From DASZJY01 sp036260255 (GTDB taxonomy: Bacteria > Actinomycetota > Acidimicrobiia > Acidimicrobiales > AC-14), in NCBI GenBank assembly GCA_036260255.1, contig DATAAF010000005.1, positions 1-64,000 on the forward strand: 64,000 bases of DNA, in the 5' to 3' direction. Under the pieces are notes generated by a model. The model made no database searches. It was not told the origin of the DNA and saw only the letters and a program-made list of their open reading frames with translations. This document shows, in pieces, positions 38,571 through 46,117 of this stretch; position 1 is the stretch's first letter, and every line of letters begins with the position of its first letter. A program made the translations under genes and the position numbers.

Positions 38571-40063
38571 GGGGCCCCCTCCTTGACGAGGGTCTCGACG
38601 GCGGCGAGGTCCAGGTGGGCCTCGACCAGGTCGGCCAGGCGGTCGATCTGGGCCTCCCGGGCGGCGGTGAACGACACCCCCGACGGGGGGAGCTCCTTCC
38701 CCCGGCGCCGCCCCACGTCGGCCAGGAAGGCGGCCCGGAACCCGTCCTCCTCGAACAGCCCGTGGAGGGTGGTGCCGAGCACTCGGCCGCCCGGGTCCAC
38801 GGCCCCTTCGGCCTCGGAACCGTACGCGTCGTCCAGCTGCACCCACGGCCGTGCCCCGGCGCCGCGGGTCACCCGCCCGTGGTGGATCTGGTAGCCCGTC
38901 AGCCGCTGGCCCAGCGCCCGGCCCCGGCGCTGGCGGGTGACCTTGGACGCCCCGAACACGGTGGCCACGTCGAGCCAGCCCAGGCCGGCGACCCGGCCCC
39001 GGCCCGACTCGACACCGTCGACGACCACCCGGCCGAGCATCTGGTAGCCGCCGCAGACGCCGAGCACCGCGCTCCCCCGCCGGCGGGCCTGGTCGAGCGC
39101 CCGGTCGAGCCCCCGCCCCCGTAGCCACTCGAGGTCGGCCACGGTGGCCTTGGTGCCGGGGAGCACGACCAGATCGGGGTCGCCCACGGCGGCGGGATGG
39201 TCGACCAGGCGGACGGCGACGGCGGGTTCGACGCCCAGGGCGTCGAGATCGGTGAAGTTGGAGATGCGGGGGAACCGGACGGCGGCCACGTCGAGCGCCG
39301 TCCCCTCGGTGGTGGCCGGCGCCGGTGCGGGCCGCCGGCCGTCGAGGGCGAGGGAGTCCTCGGCGTCGAGGCCGACGTCATGGACGTAGGGAAGCACGCC
39401 CAGGGTGGGGACGCCCGACCGCTGCTCGAGTTGGGCCAGGCCGTCACCGAGCAGGGCGGGGTCGCCGCGGAACTTGTTGACGACGAACCCGCCCACCAGC
39501 CGGCGGAGGTCGTCGGGCAGGAGGGTGACGGTGCCGTAGAGGGCGGCGAACACGCCGCCCCGGTCGATGTCGCCCACGACCACCGCCCGCACCCCCGCCC
39601 GGGCGGCCAGGCGGAGGTTGACGAGGTCCCCGTCGAGGAGGTTGATCTCGGCCGGGCTGCCCGCCCCCTCGAGGAGGACGACGTCGAAGCGGGACCGGAG
39701 GTCGTCGAGGGCGGCGGTGACAGTGGCGACGAGGCGGGGCTTGGCCGCGTGGTACGCGGCGGCGTCGAGGTGGCCGGCGGGCCGTCCCATGACGACCACC
39801 TGGCTCGTGCGCTCGCCCGTGGGCTTGAGCAGGATCGGGTTCATGGCGACCTCGGGCTGGGCGCCGGCGGCCAGCGCCTGGACACCCTGGGCCCGCCCGA
39901 TCTCGTGGCCGGCGGGCGTGACCCAGGAGTTCAGGGCCATGTTCTGGGCCTTGAACGGGGCGACCCGGACGCCCCGGCGGTGGAGCACCCGGCACAGGCC
40001 GGTGACGAGGTGGCTCTTGCCCACGTCGCTGCCGGTGCCGCACACCATGAGGGCGCCCCTCAC
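38567..40063 (-). CDS. cobQ: cobyric acid synthase
   Basis: 498 aa from the GTG at 40063 (GTGA overlap with cobC); an internal ATG five codons later is possible. The N-terminal dethiobiotin-synthetase-like ATPase has CGTGSDVGKSHLVTGLCR and FKAQNMALNSWVT. The C-terminal glutaminase domain has the nucleophile Cys in GVCGGYQMLG and a catalytic His in GTTLHGLFE. It amidates adenosylcobyrinate a,c-diamide at positions b, d, e and g to give adenosylcobyric acid. Confidence 0.96.
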   Translation of the reverse strand: MRGALMVCGTGSDVGKSHLVTGLCRVLHRRGVRVAPFKAQNMALNSWVTPAGHEIGRAQGVQALAAGAQPEVAMNPILLKPTGERTSQVVVMGRPAGHLDAAAYHAAKPRLVATVTAALDDLRSRFDVVLLEGAGSPAEINLLDGDLVNLRLAARAGVRAVVVGDIDRGGVFAALYGTVTLLPDDLRRLVGGFVVNKFRGDPALLGDGLAQLEQRSGVPTLGVLPYVHDVGLDAEDSLALDGRRPAPAPATTEGTALDVAAVRFPRISNFTDLDALGVEPAVAVRLVDHPAAVGDPDLVVLPGTKATVADLEWLRGRGLDRALDQARRRGSAVLGVCGGYQMLGRVVVDGVESGRGRVAGLGWLDVATVFGASKVTRQRRGRALGQRLTGYQIHHGRVTRGAGARPWVQLDDAYGSEAEGAVDPGGRVLGTTLHGLFEEDGFRAAFLADVGRRRGKELPPSGVSFTAAREAQIDRLADLVEAHLDLAAVETLVKEGAP

Positions 40064-40971
40064 CGGGCCGCCTCCAGGGCGTCGGCCAGGCGCGCCAGCC
40101 CCGGGGGGTCGGGGACGGCGATGCGGACGTGGCCGGGCAGGCCGAAGGACGTGCAGTCGCGCACGAGCACGCGCTGGCGGGCCAACCGGTCGCGAAGGCC
40201 GGGGGCGGGCACGAGCAGCCAGTTGGCGTCCGACGGCTGAGGCCGGAACCCGTGGCTCCGGAGCAGGGCGGCCAGGTCGTCCCGCCCGCGGCCGACCGCG
40301 TGCGACCAAGCGGGCAGGTCGACGGTGGCGAGGAGGTCGGGGAGGGAGGCGGTGGCCAGGCCGTTGACCGACCAGGTGGGCTGGCGGGCGGCGAGCCGCC
40401 GGGCGGTGCCGGCGTCGGGTGCCAGCACGTAACCGGCCCGCAGGCCGGGACAGGCCAGCACCTTGGTGAGCGAGCCGACCACGACCGCGCCCTGGTCGGC
40501 GTCGCCCCGGGTCCAGCGCCCGGCGGCCAGCGGGAAGAAGGCCTCGTCCCAGACGTGCGCCGGGGCGCCGGGCGGGGCCAGCCGGCCGCTCGGGTTGTGG
40601 GGGTTCGAGCGCCACCGGGGCCCGCCGCCGCGGGGGTAGAGGGCGAAGTCGGGCTCGTCGACCCGTCCGCCGCCCAGCTCGGCGGCAACCAGGGCGATGG
40701 CCTCGGCCCCGCCGTTGGTGAGGAGCACCCGCTCGGGGTCCGTCCCCAGGGCGGCGGCCAAGGCGGCGGTGGCGGGGCCCGGGTCGGGGTAGCGCCGCAG
40801 GGCGTCGAGGTGCTTGGCCACCACCTCCCCGGGGTCCGGCGCGGCGGGGTTGAGGCTGGCCGACAGGTCGAGCACCGCCCCCACGTCCACGCCCAGGGCG
40901 GCGGCCAGCCTGGCCCCGTCGCCCCCGTGCGGCCCGGGCGCGAGGATCACCGCCCCCGCCTCCGGGCGCAT
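40060..40971 (-). CDS. cobC: PLP-dependent threonine-phosphate decarboxylase-like enzyme (CobC/CobD type)
   Basis: 303 aa, ATG start. Class I/II aminotransferase fold: LTNGGAEAIALVA, SNPHNPSG, and the PLP-binding lysine in GSLTKVLACPGLRAGY. In cobalamin clusters this enzyme makes (R)-1-amino-2-propanol phosphate, or supplies the aminopropanol arm, which CbiB attaches. It is about 50 aa shorter than many homologues; the segment between the substrate loop and the lysine appears trimmed. A REP-like hairpin begins 2 bp upstream of its start. Confidence 0.85.
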   Translation of the reverse strand: MRPEAGAVILAPGPHGGDGARLAAALGVDVGAVLDLSASLNPAAPDPGEVVAKHLDALRRYPDPGPATAALAAALGTDPERVLLTNGGAEAIALVAAELGGGRVDEPDFALYPRGGGPRWRSNPHNPSGRLAPPGAPAHVWDEAFFPLAAGRWTRGDADQGAVVVGSLTKVLACPGLRAGYVLAPDAGTARRLAARQPTWSVNGLATASLPDLLATVDLPAWSHAVGRGRDDLAALLRSHGFRPQPSDANWLLVPAPGLRDRLARQRVLVRDCTSFGLPGHVRIAVPDPPGLARLADALEAAR

Positions 40972-41888
40972 TGGGTCAGGAAAGGTCGCCCTTCCGGGTC
41001 ACCTTTCCCACCCAGAAGGGCCAGCGCGGCCAGCGCGCCGGTCAGGGCCCACGCCACGTCGGACGAGAGACGCACGGCCCTGGCCACGTCGGCCGCCTCA
41101 GGCGGGCGCCCCGTCCCCAGCGAGGGACGCAGCTCGACCCGGCCCTCGTACTGGTTGGCCCCGCCGAGGCGGAGGCCGAGGGCGGCGGCGAAGGCGGCCT
41201 CGGCGACGCCGGCGTTGGGTGAGGGGTGGCGAGGGGCGTCACGACGGACCGCCTGCGACACGGCGGCGGCCGACCGGGGCCGGACGGCGGCGACCAGCGT
41301 CGCGGTGACCCGGGCCGGCACCCACCCGGCGGCGTCGTCGAGGCGGGCGCTGGCCCAGCCGAACCGGACGTAGCGGGGGGTGCGGTGGCCGACCAGGGCG
41401 TCGAGCGTGTTCACCGCCCGGTAGCCGAGGGCGCCGGGAGCGCCGGCCGCCGCCGCCCAAACTGCCGGCGCCACGACCGCGTCGACGGTGTTCTCGGCCA
41501 CCGACTCGACCACCGCCCGGACGATCTCCTTCTCGTCCAGTCCCTCGGGGTCGCGCCCGACGAGGGCCGGGAGCAACGCCCGCGCCTCGTCCAGGTCACC
41601 CCGGTCGATTGCATCGCCGACCGCGGTGGCGGCCCGGGCCAACGCCCCTCCGCCCGCCGCCACGGTTGTGGCCCCGGCGGTCGTGCCGGCGAGCCAGCCC
41701 GCCGCCGCCCCCAGAGCGGTACCGGCGGCCGCATACGTCGCGCCCGGACCTCGGGCGTCGCGCCACAGCTGCACCTCGACGTGGCGCATCACCCGGCCGA
41801 AGGCGACGACCGGGTGCACCGCCGCCGGCGGCTCGGCCACGAAGCGGTCGACCACCAGCCCCACGGCGGTCGCCAGCGGCATCGGCAT
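40947..41888 (-). CDS. cbiB: adenosylcobinamide-phosphate synthase
   Basis: 313 aa membrane protein from the ATG at 41888 (a second ATG is at 41882). Family marks: AVGLVVDRFVAEPPAAVHPVVAFGRVM near the N-terminus, VESVAENTVDAVVAP, GYRAVNTLDALVGHRTPRY and AGWVPARVTATLVA. It joins the aminopropanol arm to adenosylcobyric acid. Its 3' end overlaps cobC by 25 bp and encodes an unusual tail (KGDPEGRPFLTQCARRRGR) made from the hairpin element at 40973-41008. A related inverted copy lies just upstream of its start. Confidence 0.93.
   Translation of the reverse strand: MPMPLATAVGLVVDRFVAEPPAAVHPVVAFGRVMRHVEVQLWRDARGPGATYAAAGTALGAAAGWLAGTTAGATTVAAGGGALARAATAVGDAIDRGDLDEARALLPALVGRDPEGLDEKEIVRAVVESVAENTVDAVVAPAVWAAAAGAPGALGYRAVNTLDALVGHRTPRYVRFGWASARLDDAAGWVPARVTATLVAAVRPRSAAAVSQAVRRDAPRHPSPNAGVAEAAFAAALGLRLGGANQYEGRVELRPSLGTGRPPEAADVARAVRLSSDVAWALTGALAALALLGGKGDPEGRPFLTQCARRRGR
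40973..41008. repeat. REP-like hairpin element, copy 1 (3' end of cbiB)
   Basis: 36 nt beginning GGGTCAGGAAAGG and ending GGTCACCTTTCC. The arms GGAAAGGTCGCCC and GGGTCACCTTTCC pair at 11 of 13 positions around a TTCC loop. It falls at the cbiB/cobC junction. It matches the second element at 41913-41947 in opposite orientation at about 30 of 36 positions. Confidence 0.7.
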
Positions 41889-41912
41889 CGCAAACCGGCC
41901 GGTTCTGGCAAC

Positions 41913-41947
41913 GGAAAGGTGACCGGGACGGCCGCCTTTCCTGACCC
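41913..41947. repeat. REP-like hairpin element, copy 2 (upstream of cbiB)
   Basis: 35 nt, GGAAAGGTGACC-GGGAC-GGCCGCCTTTCC followed by TGACCC, in the 77-bp spacer between cobS (stop 41966) and cbiB (start 41888). It is the inverted partner of the element at 40973-41008. Likely roles are mRNA stabilisation or processing between cistrons; mobile REP behaviour is also possible. Confidence 0.7.
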
Positions 41948-41965
41948 GATGTGCCAGGAGGAGGC

Positions 41966-42682
41966 TCACCAGCGGGCCGCCGCCACGAGGAGGCCGGCCG
42001 TCTCGCCGATCAGGCCGGAGGCCCCGAGGACGTCGCCGGTGAAACCGCCCAGCCGGCGGCGGGCGAAGGCCACCACCGCCACCGCCGCCGCGCCACCTGC
42101 CACCACGGCGGCCACGCCGCTCGCCCCGGTCGCCACCCCCGCCAGGGCGGCCGCGCCCACCACCCCGGCGGCGGCCGGGGCGCCGGCGCCGCGCCGGGCG
42201 CCTGCCTCGGGCAGGAAGGCGGCGGCCAGGCCACCAGGGCGGGCGTAGGGCACCGAGCGGGCCGCCGCCGCCATCACCGACCGCGACCCGCACCAGAGCG
42301 CGGCCACCAGCAGGGGCCGCGGTCGCAGCGCCGCCAGGGCCGACCAGCGCAGGAGGAGGACGGCGGTCGCCGTGCCCACCCCGAAGGCGCCGGCGCGCGG
42401 GTCGGCCATCACCTCCAGCCGGCGCTCCCGCTCGAGCGGGGCGAGTAGGCCGTCGGCCGAGTCGACCAGCCCGTCGAGGTGGAGCATGCCGGTCAGGGCC
42501 AGGTCGGCGGCCACCGCCACGGCGGCCGCCACCACCGGGGGCCAGAGCTCCGACGCGCCCCACCAGACCGCGCCCACCGCCAGTCCCAGGGCGGCGCCGA
42601 CCACGGGGAACCACGACAGGGCGGACGGCGACGGGGCCGCCGCGCCACCCAGCGGGGTGAGGAAGGCGAGGGCCCGCCGCAT
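41966..42682 (-). CDS. cobS: adenosylcobinamide-GDP ribazoletransferase (cobalamin synthase)
   Basis: 238 aa integral membrane protein starting at the ATG overlapping the cobU stop. Marks: RALAFLTPLGG, WFPVVGAALGLAVGAVWW, MLHLDGLVDSADGL with the metal-binding acidic residues, ADPRAGAFGVGTATAVLLLR and GFTGDVLGASGLIGE. It joins the lower-ligand riboside to adenosylcobinamide-GDP, the last step of nucleotide-loop assembly. Confidence 0.93.
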   Translation of the reverse strand: MRRALAFLTPLGGAAAPSPSALSWFPVVGAALGLAVGAVWWGASELWPPVVAAAVAVAADLALTGMLHLDGLVDSADGLLAPLERERRLEVMADPRAGAFGVGTATAVLLLRWSALAALRPRPLLVAALWCGSRSVMAAAARSVPYARPGGLAAAFLPEAGARRGAGAPAAAGVVGAAALAGVATGASGVAAVVAGGAAAVAVVAFARRRLGGFTGDVLGASGLIGETAGLLVAAARW

Positions 42683-43227
42683 CAGCCGCTCACGCCCGCG
42701 CCGCCGAGCATCGTGGCCACCAGGCCCTCGACCGGCACCAGCCGCAAGGCCCGTCCGGCGGCCGCCAGCACGACCTCGTCGGCCACCGATGCCGCCGCCT
42801 GGTTGAGCTCCCCCAACACGTCCCTGAACCGCCGGCCGGCGTGGGAGGACGGGTGCACCCCCAGCCCCACCTCCTCGGAGACGACGACGGTGTCGCCGGC
42901 CCGTTCGACCAGGGCGCGGCACAGCCCGTCGGCGTCCACCGCCAGCTCGGGCTGGCCGGCTACCCAGCTCCCCAGCGAGTCCACCAGCACCGCCCCTTGG
43001 ACGGAGGACAGCGCACCGACCAGGTCGGGCCCCGTCTCGACCGTCGGCCACGAGGGTGGGCGGCGGGCCCGATGGGCGGCGACCCGGGCGGCCATGTCGG
43101 CGTCGCCCTCGACGACCACCGCGGTGGCCAGCACCGTCACCGGCCGGCGGCCGGCCAGGGCGGAGACCAGACGCTCGGCCATCGCCGACTTGCCCGAGCG
43201 CGCTCCACCCAGCACGAGCACGATCAC
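42682..43227 (-). CDS. cobU: adenosylcobinamide kinase / adenosylcobinamide-phosphate guanylyltransferase
   Basis: 181 aa, GTG start. P-loop GGARSGKSAMAERL at the N-terminus, the RRP(P)SWPTVE block with the guanylylated-His region (AAHRARRPPSW), VLVDSLGSWVAGQ and VVSEEVGLGVHPSSHAGRRFRDVLGELNQ. It is the first gene after the cobalamin riboswitch, so the whole minus-strand block is expected to be shut down by adenosylcobalamin. Confidence 0.94.
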   Translation of the reverse strand: MIVLVLGGARSGKSAMAERLVSALAGRRPVTVLATAVVVEGDADMAARVAAHRARRPPSWPTVETGPDLVGALSSVQGAVLVDSLGSWVAGQPELAVDADGLCRALVERAGDTVVVSEEVGLGVHPSSHAGRRFRDVLGELNQAAASVADEVVLAAAGRALRLVPVEGLVATMLGGAGVSG

Positions 43228-43304
43228 GCGGCGCGTCCCCGTCCGTTCCGGGCGGGGCGGACCTGCATCTCCACGACGTCCTCGCGTCCTTTCGGCTCGT
43301 AGCC

Positions 43305-43468
43305 CGACAGGCAGGTCTCCTGGCTCCCGGATCAACGCTCCCCCCGGCCTTCCCGCCCTCACGGGCCGTGGCCATCCTTCGTGGGAGTCGCTCCCCGGTG
43401 ACAGTTGCGGGACAGCCCCGGACTCGCACCGGGTTCCCTGCGCTGCGGGCCGAACAGTAGCCTGCCGG
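43305..43468 (-). ncRNA. cobalamin riboswitch
   Basis: On the minus strand the conserved core reads CCCGGTGCGAGTCCGGGGCT, then GTCCCGCAACTGT (43401-43440). The B12 box GCCAGGAGACCTGC lies at 43311-43324, about 85 nt before the cobU start. The arrangement (P3-P6 core, variable arm, B12 box) is that of class I cobalamin riboswitches. It should repress cobU, cobS, cbiB, cobC, cobQ, cobN and the chelatase gene when adenosylcobalamin is high. Its 5' end reaches almost to the divergent cobO start. Confidence 0.93.
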
Positions 43469-43470
43469 CG

Positions 43471-44163
43471 GTGGACCCTGCCCAGCGGAGGACGGAGGCG
43501 GAGCGGAGGAGCGAGGCGCGCCAGGCGGCGGCGGCCGGCCCGGCCGAGCGCCGGCGCACCGAAGCGGAGCGGAGGAGCGAGGCCCGGGAGGCGGAGGGCG
43601 AGGCCCAGGGCGAAGCGGGCGAGGACGGACCAGCCACCTCCCGGCGGCCCCCGTCGCTCGTCCTGGTCAACACTGGCCACGGCAAGGGGAAGTCGTCGGC
43701 CGCCTTCGGCGTCATGGGCCGGGGCTGGGCCCGGGGCTGGCGCGTGGGCGTGGTCCAGTTCGTGAAGGGCGGCAAGTGGAAGACGGGTGAGCGCAAGCTG
43801 GCCGACCACCTGGGGATCGAGTGGCACACCCTGGGCGACGGCTTCACCTGGGAGTCGACCGACCTGGACGAGACCGCCGCCAAGGGCCGTCACGCCTGGG
43901 ACGTGGCGCGCCAGAAGCTCGCCTCGGGCGACTACGACCTCCTCATCCTCGACGAGCTGACCTACGCCGTCACCTACGGCTGGGTGCCGGTGGCCGACGT
44001 CGTCGAGGGGCTGCACGACCGCGCCCCCCGGACCAACGTGGTCATCACCGGCCGCGACGCCCCCCCGGAGGTGATCGAGCTGGCCGACACGGTCACCGAG
44101 ATGCGCAAGGTCAAGCACGCCTACGACCACGGCATCACCGCCAAGAAGGGGATCGAGTATTAG
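43471..44163 (+). CDS. cobO: corrinoid adenosyltransferase (CobO/BtuR type)
   Basis: 230 aa, GTG start. The catalytic part begins near residue 58: P-loop NTGHGKGKSSAAFG, VQFVKGGKWKTGE, LLILDELTYAVTYGWV, TGRDAPPEVIELADTVTEM. It transfers the adenosyl group from ATP to cob(I)yrinate diamide. The first 50 residues are a charged helix made of two copies of RRTEAERRSEAR, longer than in typical CobO. It is divergent from the riboswitch-controlled block and not under that riboswitch. cobB, its usual partner, is 4.5 kb away. Confidence 0.93.
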   Translation: MDPAQRRTEAERRSEARQAAAAGPAERRRTEAERRSEAREAEGEAQGEAGEDGPATSRRPPSLVLVNTGHGKGKSSAAFGVMGRGWARGWRVGVVQFVKGGKWKTGERKLADHLGIEWHTLGDGFTWESTDLDETAAKGRHAWDVARQKLASGDYDLLILDELTYAVTYGWVPVADVVEGLHDRAPRTNVVITGRDAPPEVIELADTVTEMRKVKHAYDHGITAKKGIEY

Positions 44164-44171
44164 CGAGCGAC

Positions 44172-44235
44172 CTCAGACCGCCAGGCAAGGGCCGCGGTCA
44201 GTACCAGGAGGTCGAGCCGGTAGGAGCGGTCTGAG
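44172..44235. repeat. 10-bp inverted repeat downstream of cobO
   Basis: CTCAGACCGC (44172-44181) and GCGGTCTGAG (44226-44235) are perfect complements with 44 nt between them. They could close a long stem-loop in the cobO 3' region or mark an end of the inserted segment carrying the orphan gene at 44404. Confidence 0.45.
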
Positions 44236-44279
44236 CTCTCTCGCGTTGGGGCCAGCTCGGCGGGCAGGAAGTCGTGTCT

Positions 44280-44298
44280 GGGCCGGCAAAGCCGGCCC
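44280..44298 (+). terminator. perfect GC hairpin, probable terminator
   Basis: GGGCCGGC-AAA-GCCGGCCC forms an 8-bp perfect stem with a 3-nt loop about 117 nt after the cobO stop and about 105 nt before the orphan gene start. No T-run follows. Confidence 0.45.
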
Positions 44299-44403
44299 TC
44301 TGGCCACCAGTGGTGCCACAGCGGGAAGAGATGGTCCCCAATAGCGTCCTCCTGATCAAAGAACCCGTAGTCGACCGCGCCAACGGTCGGGGAGGAGGCC
44401 GCC

Positions 44404-46032
44404 ATGGGGACCGTGGCCAGGCTACTGGCCGAGCATGTCACCTTCCGCTGCACCTCGGTGGACCGCATCGGCATCCGGGGATACATCCCCGGGCTGCAAT
44501 ACGAAGGCGGGGTGGTGAAGTTCCTGCTCAGCCGGGGCAACACCATTCCGTCGCCCGCGGCGCTGAACCGCAACCGAGAGCGCCTCGTGGCGGACCTCGA
44601 CGCCTTGATCGCGGCCTCTGGAGTCCCGGTGGCGCGCTTCCGCCGGGGCGAGAGCAAAGAGGACATCGCCCGGCCCTTTCAGGACGAGGCCGCAGCCGAA
44701 GGGCGCAGCGGGCTGGTACTGGTCGGCAAGGCCCAGGAGCGGACCTCGTCATGGCGGGGGTTCGTCGACCGCTCCCACGCCGCCCACCGGCCGAACCATC
44801 CCCACATCGCATGGCGACGTCAGTCCTCGGTCCCCGACCACTGGTACCTGTACTTCTGGGACCACGAGTGGGGGCCGGCCTTCCTCCGGCTGTGCTCCTA
44901 CGCCCCCTACCCGCTGTGGTGCTGCGCCAACGGCCACGAGTGGGCCAAGCGCCAGCTGGCCAAGGCGGGAATCGGCTTCGAGGCCCTCGACAACGGCCTG
45001 CGCGCCGTCGAGGACCCCACCGCCGCCCACCGAGTCTGCGCCCGCCTGGGGGCGGGCCACGTCCGAGATCTGCTGCGGCGGATGACGGCGATCATGCCCG
45101 ACCCCCTCACGACCGAAGACCGGCGAGCGGGGTTCGACTGGCGCTTCTCCATCGCCCAGCTCGAGGTCTCCGACACCGCCGTGTTCGACCAGCCCCGCCG
45201 GGCCCGGGCCTGGTTCGAGGCCGCCATCTCCGGCCACCTCGACCTCGGCCGTCCGGAGCGGGTCTCGCTGGTGGTCGACCGCACCGTGGTCAACCGGGGC
45301 AGGCACAAGACCCCGGGGCGCTTCGCCACCGAGGTGATCACCCGCGAGGTCGCCCCCCAGCTGCAGATTCACTACAAGTCCTCGAAGGCCAAGGCGTACC
45401 TCAAGGAGGGCCGAGCCCTGCGGGTGGAGACGACGGTGAACAACGCCAGTGACTTCGCCGTCCACAAGACGCTGACCGCCGACAACTGGCGCGCCCTGCG
45501 CCGCCTCGGGGCCGCCACCAACGCCCGCTTCCTGGCCGCCATCGGCGAGGGTCAGGCGGGCCTGCCCGACCTGGCCACCTTGGAATCGGTAGTGCTGCCG
45601 AGCGTCCACGACGGCCAGCGAGCACCGGGGCTGCGCTTCGGCGAGCCGCGGGTGATGGCCCTGTTGGGCTCCGTCGCCGCCTTCGCCCATGTCATCGGAG
45701 GGCTCACCAACAAGTCCCTGCGAACGCAGATGGAAGTCCTATGGAAGCCCTGCTACGCCTCCGCCCAGGCCTCGTACGACCTGCGACGGCTCCGGCTCAA
45801 GGGCTTCATCGAGCGCATCGACGGGACAAACACCTATCGCGTGACCGCCCACGGCCTTCGCATCGCCGCCTTCTTCACCCAGTTGGCCGCCCGGGTGGTG
45901 GTCCCTACCCTGACCGAGCTCGCGGGACTCGGCCGGCCACGGCCGCCAGCCCCGCGTCCCCTCACCGCCGCGTGGCGCAGCTACGAATGCGAGCTGACAC
46001 GACTGCTGCGCACGGCTCGCCTCGTGGCATGA
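44404..46032 (+). CDS. large orphan protein with C-terminal winged helix, possibly mobile
   Basis: 542 aa, ATG start with GGAGGAGG upstream. Recognisable blocks: ARPFQDEAAAEGRSGLVLVG, HPHIAWRRQSSVPDHWYLYF, DHEWGPAFLRLCSYAPYPLW, NGHEWAKRQLAKAGIGFEAL, TEVITREVAPQLQIHYKSSK, GRALRVETTVNN, and a C-terminal winged helix (SYDLRRLRLKGFIERIDG, TYRVTAHGLRIAAFFTQ). From memory this resembles an abundant, uncharacterised, often multicopy lone-ORF family, so a transposon-like role is possible. It interrupts the cobO-cobB neighbourhood. No terminal repeats were identified with confidence. Confidence 0.75.
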   Translation: MGTVARLLAEHVTFRCTSVDRIGIRGYIPGLQYEGGVVKFLLSRGNTIPSPAALNRNRERLVADLDALIAASGVPVARFRRGESKEDIARPFQDEAAAEGRSGLVLVGKAQERTSSWRGFVDRSHAAHRPNHPHIAWRRQSSVPDHWYLYFWDHEWGPAFLRLCSYAPYPLWCCANGHEWAKRQLAKAGIGFEALDNGLRAVEDPTAAHRVCARLGAGHVRDLLRRMTAIMPDPLTTEDRRAGFDWRFSIAQLEVSDTAVFDQPRRARAWFEAAISGHLDLGRPERVSLVVDRTVVNRGRHKTPGRFATEVITREVAPQLQIHYKSSKAKAYLKEGRALRVETTVNNASDFAVHKTLTADNWRALRRLGAATNARFLAAIGEGQAGLPDLATLESVVLPSVHDGQRAPGLRFGEPRVMALLGSVAAFAHVIGGLTNKSLRTQMEVLWKPCYASAQASYDLRRLRLKGFIERIDGTNTYRVTAHGLRIAAFFTQLAARVVVPTLTELAGLGRPRPPAPRPLTAAWRSYECELTRLLRTARLVA

Positions 46033-46083
46033 TCCGAAACTTGCCTCAAGTCTTCAGGACCGGATTGTCAAGCGCGGGCTAGC

Positions 46084-46104
46084 GCGGGGAGGGCAGGCCC
46101 CCGC
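46084..46104. terminator. candidate terminator between convergent genes
   Basis: GCGGGG-N9-CCCCGC in the 85-bp spacer between the orphan gene (stop 46032) and the minus-strand permease (stop 46118). Confidence 0.35.
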
Positions 46105-46117
46105 TGAGACGAAAGGG

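Noticed and set aside
44172..44235. The 10-bp inverted repeat as terminal repeats of a transposon
   Set aside because: Both arms are on the same side of the orphan gene, only 44 nt apart, so they cannot bound it. A matching copy after the gene was not found.
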